A DNA stretch of 46,064 bases. Origin: Bacteroidota bacterium. GTDB lineage: Bacteria > Bacteroidota > Bacteroidia > Bacteroidales > VadinHA17. The stretch spans positions 1 to 46,064 of the forward strand of contig DRFJ01000011.1 in NCBI GenBank assembly GCA_011050615.1, read 5' to 3'. Both the position numbers and the translations under genes were made by a program. Shown here one piece after another: positions 42,858 through 46,064 of this stretch (positions are counted from its first letter, which is position 1; each line of letters starts with the position of its first letter). The notes under the pieces were generated by a model. That model was not told the DNA's origin and searched no databases. It saw only the letters and a list, made by a program, of their open reading frames with translations.

Positions 42858-44396
42858 CTATTTGTTCACAAGATGGTTCGATTGTATAAAATTTTCCCAT
42901 TCCTGAAGCATATGGTTAATCACCCTGGGAAATTTATTCTGGCCTCCCTCCTTTCCCTTCTGCCTCAGAAATTCATAGAAGTCTGTCACCGGTAATATTT
43001 CCACAAAAATTTCTTTCAGGGCAGCTGACCGCTCAGTACGGTAATCATCATTCAGTTCCATAAGTTTCTGGTCAAGTTTCGCCTTTACATCTTCCCCGGG
43101 TGGAATACCTCCTTTTTTTGTTCCTATATACCATTTATGAGCGAAGTAATTATCATGCTTTATCCCGGCTACCGTAAACTCATTTATTTCCGTTTTGAGC
43201 TCCCCGGCAAGCCATGTTATGGCCATATTCATATTATCAACCGACAGATGTTCCCCGCACAGATTAAGGGTATGTCTTGTACGGCCCGATATGATCATTT
43301 CATACTTTTCTGTATCAAGAAACCTTATTGTATCGCCAATGAGGTATCTCCATGCACCCGCACATGTACTTATAAGCAGGGCATAGTCGACTCCCGCTTC
43401 TGTTTCCTGCAGCAACAGGACTTTTGGACTTTCCTTCATTCTGCCGTCTGGGTGGAAGTTATTATCATTGCAGGGTATGAATTCGAAAAATATGCCATTA
43501 TCCCATACAAACTGCATATTTCCTTCAATCCGGTGCTGGTAAGCCAGGAAGCCTTCTGAAGCAAGGTAGGTTTCAAGATAGTTTACTGGTTTTCCCATCA
43601 GTTTATCAAAGCTGGCACGGTAAGGAGCAAGGCTTACGCCACCCCAGGAATAGGCCATCAGGTCGGGCCACAGTTCATGGATATTCTTCAGCTTATAGTA
43701 TTCCACAATCTGTTCAAGCATCATCTGTATCCATGAAGGCGTACCTGCAATGCCCAGCACATCCCATCGTTTTGCCCTCCGGGTAATTTTTTTTAGTTTA
43801 AGCTGCCAGTCGCGCTCCCCGGCAATCCTCAATCCCGGCTTATAAAATTTAAAAGCCCACCGGGGCATTTTCCTGGCCATTATACCACTCAGATCACCTT
43901 CAAAATATCCTTTTTTCCTGACAAGGGAAGTGCTGCCGCCTACCATAAGCAGGCTTTTCTGGAACAGATCTGACGGCAGGGTGAGTTCACCAAGGACAAA
44001 CATTTGACGCAATGCAGTTTTACGAATGGCTGAGATCATATCAGCTGTCACTGGTACTCTTTTACTTGAATCATTGGATGTACCTGATGTAAGGGCAAAA
44101 TAGTTCACTTTTCCGGGCCAGCAAACATTATTTTCACCTTCCAGCAAACGGTGCCACCAGTTTGCGTAAATAGTTTCATAGTCAAAAATAGGGACAGTTG
44201 TCCTGTAGGCATCAATTATATTTTCAGAATTCAGTATTTCCCTGAACCTGTACTTTTTGCCAAATTTTGTGTTCTGCGCCTTTTTCAGTAATTCAATAAG
44301 GCTTATTTCCTGCAGCAATGAGTACTGTCCACTGGCCTTCATCAAATTCTTCCTGCGCTTGCGGGACCTTTTAATAATTCTCCCGAATGTGGGCAT
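42858..44396 (-). CDS. GH3-superfamily adenylating enzyme-like protein
   Basis: The 512-residue protein matches bacterial GH3 (auxin-responsive promoter-like) proteins of the acyl-adenylate-forming superfamily. The ATP-binding loop is ALTSGTSNDSSKRVPVT; other blocks are LMAYSWGGVSLAPYRASF, NYLETYLASEGFLAYQ and YLIGDTIRFLDTEKYEMIISG, then RTRHTLNLCGEHLS. It would activate a carboxylic acid with ATP and join it to an amine, but the substrate of bacterial members is unknown. It begins 11 bases after the serine hydrolase stop, so both probably share a transcript. Complete. Confidence 0.92.
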   Translation of the reverse strand: MPTFGRIIKRSRKRRKNLMKASGQYSLLQEISLIELLKKAQNTKFGKKYRFREILNSENIIDAYRTTVPIFDYETIYANWWHRLLEGENNVCWPGKVNYFALTSGTSNDSSKRVPVTADMISAIRKTALRQMFVLGELTLPSDLFQKSLLMVGGSTSLVRKKGYFEGDLSGIMARKMPRWAFKFYKPGLRIAGERDWQLKLKKITRRAKRWDVLGIAGTPSWIQMMLEQIVEYYKLKNIHELWPDLMAYSWGGVSLAPYRASFDKLMGKPVNYLETYLASEGFLAYQHRIEGNMQFVWDNGIFFEFIPCNDNNFHPDGRMKESPKVLLLQETEAGVDYALLISTCAGAWRYLIGDTIRFLDTEKYEMIISGRTRHTLNLCGEHLSVDNMNMAITWLAGELKTEINEFTVAGIKHDNYFAHKWYIGTKKGGIPPGEDVKAKLDQKLMELNDDYRTERSAALKEIFVEILPVTDFYEFLRQKGKEGGQNKFPRVINHMLQEWENFIQSNHLVNK

Positions 44397-44407
44397 ATTA
44401 TACTATT

Positions 44408-45769
44408 TTAAAGGGCATCAACAATATCAGCTATCAGCCTATCGAAATTCATCGAGTTGTCCGGGGAATAACCAAGCACCACAATTACAATATCCAGTGA
44501 AGGAATAATAAATATTCGCTGGCCGTCATGCCCGATGCACATATACATATCTTCCGGTGCGGATTCAACGCTAAAGCTCCTGTTAAGCCAGAAAAATGCA
44601 CCGTATTCACCCTTGCTGTCCGATGCAGGAGTGCTTACATAGTCAACCCATCCTTCAGGGAGTATCTGATGCTCATTGAAACTGCCATCCTGCAGATACA
44701 ACAAGGCAAAGCGTGCAAAATCACGGGCAGTCATGTAGAGGTATGAGGAGCAGGTCAGTGTGCCTGATTCATCTACCTCAAACACAGCATCGGTAATACC
44801 TATCCTGTGAAAGAGACCGGTATGCGGAAAAGTGTAATAGAGCGAGTCGTTATTAAAGTGACGTCGGATTATATAGCTTACTATATTGGTTGTCCCTGAG
44901 GAATAATACCAATGCGTTCCCGGCTCATGGAGCAGTGGCATGCCATAGGCAAATTGGGCCATATCAGGCTCACAGTGAAGCATTAGTGTTATGTCTGACC
45001 TGTTCCCATAATCCTCGTTCCATTCCAATCCGCTCTGCATATGCAAAAGATTTTCAAGTCTTATTTCGCTTCGTTCATCATCTGACCATTCTGGAATAAG
45101 TTCCTTTCCGTTTACATCCAGTATACTGTCCCTTACCAGTATACCTACAAGTGCACTGGTAACTGACTTGGCCATTGACCAGCTAAGAAAGCGGGTGTCA
45201 CGGTTAAACTGAGGTTTATATGCTTCAGCCACGGGAATCCCCCTGTGTAATACCATAAAGGCAAAAGAAGTCCCGCCGTAAGCATCCTCCTTTATAAGTC
45301 TATTTGATATAATATCCAGGGCGTCCCTGTCTATCCCTGTTATGCTGTCAGGGATAATATCCCCCATTGGCCAGGTAATCGTATCACCACTGTAGCCTGC
45401 AGATATATCGGGGAATTTCACTGCTTTAATATTTTCAATATCTTTTTCCAGCAAGAGTGTAGCACCGAATCCTTCACGGTACACGGCTGTGGATTTTCCC
45501 CAGAGAAACCTGCTTGTAACAGTTTTATTTTCATGGTCAACCTTGCTTTTTACATAACTTATAAAAGAGAAATCGAGATCCAGGTTTTCTACATCCTCCT
45601 GGTTTCTTTCAGAAACGAAGACCGCGGAACAAAGGTTTTTAGCAGCATAACCTGTGATTATGGGCATTAATGAATTCAGGTATATCGCTGCAGCTATTAA
45701 TACAAGCAGCAATGTTATAAGGATACCATAGCCTACCCTTCTTTTTCCCGGGCATTTTGATTTATTCAT
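44408..45769 (-). CDS. Class-C beta-lactamase-fold serine hydrolase, membrane anchored
   Basis: The 453-residue protein has an N-terminal membrane anchor (YGILITLLLVLIAAAIYLNSL) and a serine beta-lactamase/penicillin-binding-like domain. Its motifs are SWSMAKSVTSALVG (Ser-x-x-Lys), YYSSGTTNIVS (Tyr-x-Ser equivalent) and CIGHDGQRIFIIP (HxG, replacing KTG). The family covers esterases, D-amino-acid peptidases and other hydrolases; resistance to beta-lactams is not implied. It is followed closely by the GH3-like gene and lies downstream of a ferrochelatase gene on the same strand. Confidence 0.9.
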   Translation of the reverse strand: MNKSKCPGKRRVGYGILITLLLVLIAAAIYLNSLMPIITGYAAKNLCSAVFVSERNQEDVENLDLDFSFISYVKSKVDHENKTVTSRFLWGKSTAVYREGFGATLLLEKDIENIKAVKFPDISAGYSGDTITWPMGDIIPDSITGIDRDALDIISNRLIKEDAYGGTSFAFMVLHRGIPVAEAYKPQFNRDTRFLSWSMAKSVTSALVGILVRDSILDVNGKELIPEWSDDERSEIRLENLLHMQSGLEWNEDYGNRSDITLMLHCEPDMAQFAYGMPLLHEPGTHWYYSSGTTNIVSYIIRRHFNNDSLYYTFPHTGLFHRIGITDAVFEVDESGTLTCSSYLYMTARDFARFALLYLQDGSFNEHQILPEGWVDYVSTPASDSKGEYGAFFWLNRSFSVESAPEDMYMCIGHDGQRIFIIPSLDIVIVVLGYSPDNSMNFDRLIADIVDAL

Positions 45770-45858
45770 TTTATTATTGCATAATAGGTTATAAAAATAA
45801 AGCCGAATTTACAGAAATATACCATTAATGTTTAAATGCCATCAGTTTTTTTTCATTT

Positions 45859-46064
45859 TCAGTGGATGCCCGATATCTCAGCTACTGCTTCAGCCCGGCC
45901 CGGGTCATCGTTGAGACTCTCAACAAGGACAAGTTCTTCCCCACCGTGTTTTTTAAACAATTCATTATAGCAGATACCAATTTCAACCGTTATTTCAAGG
46001 CAGTCAGCTACGAATGAAGGAGCCACTACCAGCAGCCTGCGCTTTCCGGATTCCGCGCTTCCGG
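45859..46064 (-). CDS. hemH: Ferrochelatase, C-terminal part (gene runs off the window)
   Basis: The last 67 codons match the end of ferrochelatase: RRLLVVAPSFVADCLE (the family pattern has PGF/PSFVADCLET), TVEIGICYNELFKKHGGEEL and VLVESLNDDP, ending GIH and a TGA at 45859. The enzyme inserts iron into porphyrin in the last step of heme synthesis. The 5' part lies beyond 46064. Confidence 0.88.
   Translation of the reverse strand, partial: GSAESGKRRLLVVAPSFVADCLEITVEIGICYNELFKKHGGEELVLVESLNDDPGRAEAVAEISGIH

Noticed and set aside
44408-45769. Beta-lactamase resistance gene
   Set aside because: The motifs show only the class-C fold; the KTG box is replaced by HxG, and the family is mostly esterases or peptidases.

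Overview
The window looks like chromosome from an anaerobic or facultatively anaerobic member of the Bacteroidota, plausibly a marine or sediment Bacteroidia lineage. The evidence is a SusC/SusD pair, two GLPGLI-family proteins beside an outer-membrane receptor, a dodecin, a GH3-like enzyme, CusA/CusB proteins of the Bacteroidota type (heavy-metal-binding domain plus DUF3347), and promoters that fit the TTG / TAnnTTTG (-33/-7) consensus. No tRNA, rRNA, IS element, phage gene or CRISPR array was seen.

Layout. 1-715 has no convincing gene, but its first 215 bases hold a compact set of nested inverted repeats. 716-6913 (minus) is a five-gene operon: two GLPGLI proteins, a TonB-dependent-receptor-like protein, a LytS-type kinase and a LytTR regulator. 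7267-14594 holds a thioesterase remnant, dodecin, a secreted M14 carboxypeptidase, a TPR/HTH membrane regulator and a secreted ankyrin-metallophosphatase. 14730-24419 is a SusC/SusD/IPT-lipoprotein nutrient locus followed by a sulfatase and an S10 carboxypeptidase, interrupted by a hollowed-out S9 peptidase. 24660-27460 is a gene graveyard: a thiamine-diphosphate enzyme, glucose-6-phosphate dehydrogenase and 6-phosphogluconolactonase, all broken.

27457-31116 is a reductive dehalogenase operon (rdhA-rdhB-rdhC-like plus a 69-residue membrane protein), divergent from a MarR regulator. A near-perfect 22-bp palindrome lies across the -33 elements of both divergent promoters. Just beyond it (31119-32426) are remnants of an EgtD-like methyltransferase, a rhodanese and a second rdhA. 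32466-35185 is an arsenic locus (arsR, thioredoxin-like gene, arsC, acr3) with two matching inverted repeats as candidate ArsR operators and two deletion remnants (a chimeric secreted-protein/ArsR reading frame and arsM). 35293-42812 (minus) is a Cu/Ag efflux operon (CusA, TolC-like, CusB, HMA protein) preceded by a damaged HYC_CC_PP-type small gene. 42858-46064 (minus) carries a GH3-like protein, a class-C beta-lactamase-fold hydrolase and the 3' end of a ferrochelatase gene.

The strongest window-wide signal is that about ten genes are reduced to fragments, several keeping both ends while the middle, including the catalytic core, is missing. The most complete functional story is the regulated reductive dehalogenase operon in a Bacteroidota background, embedded in a decaying, metal-resistance-rich accessory region. 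All identifications come from reading motifs by eye; no database search was run.
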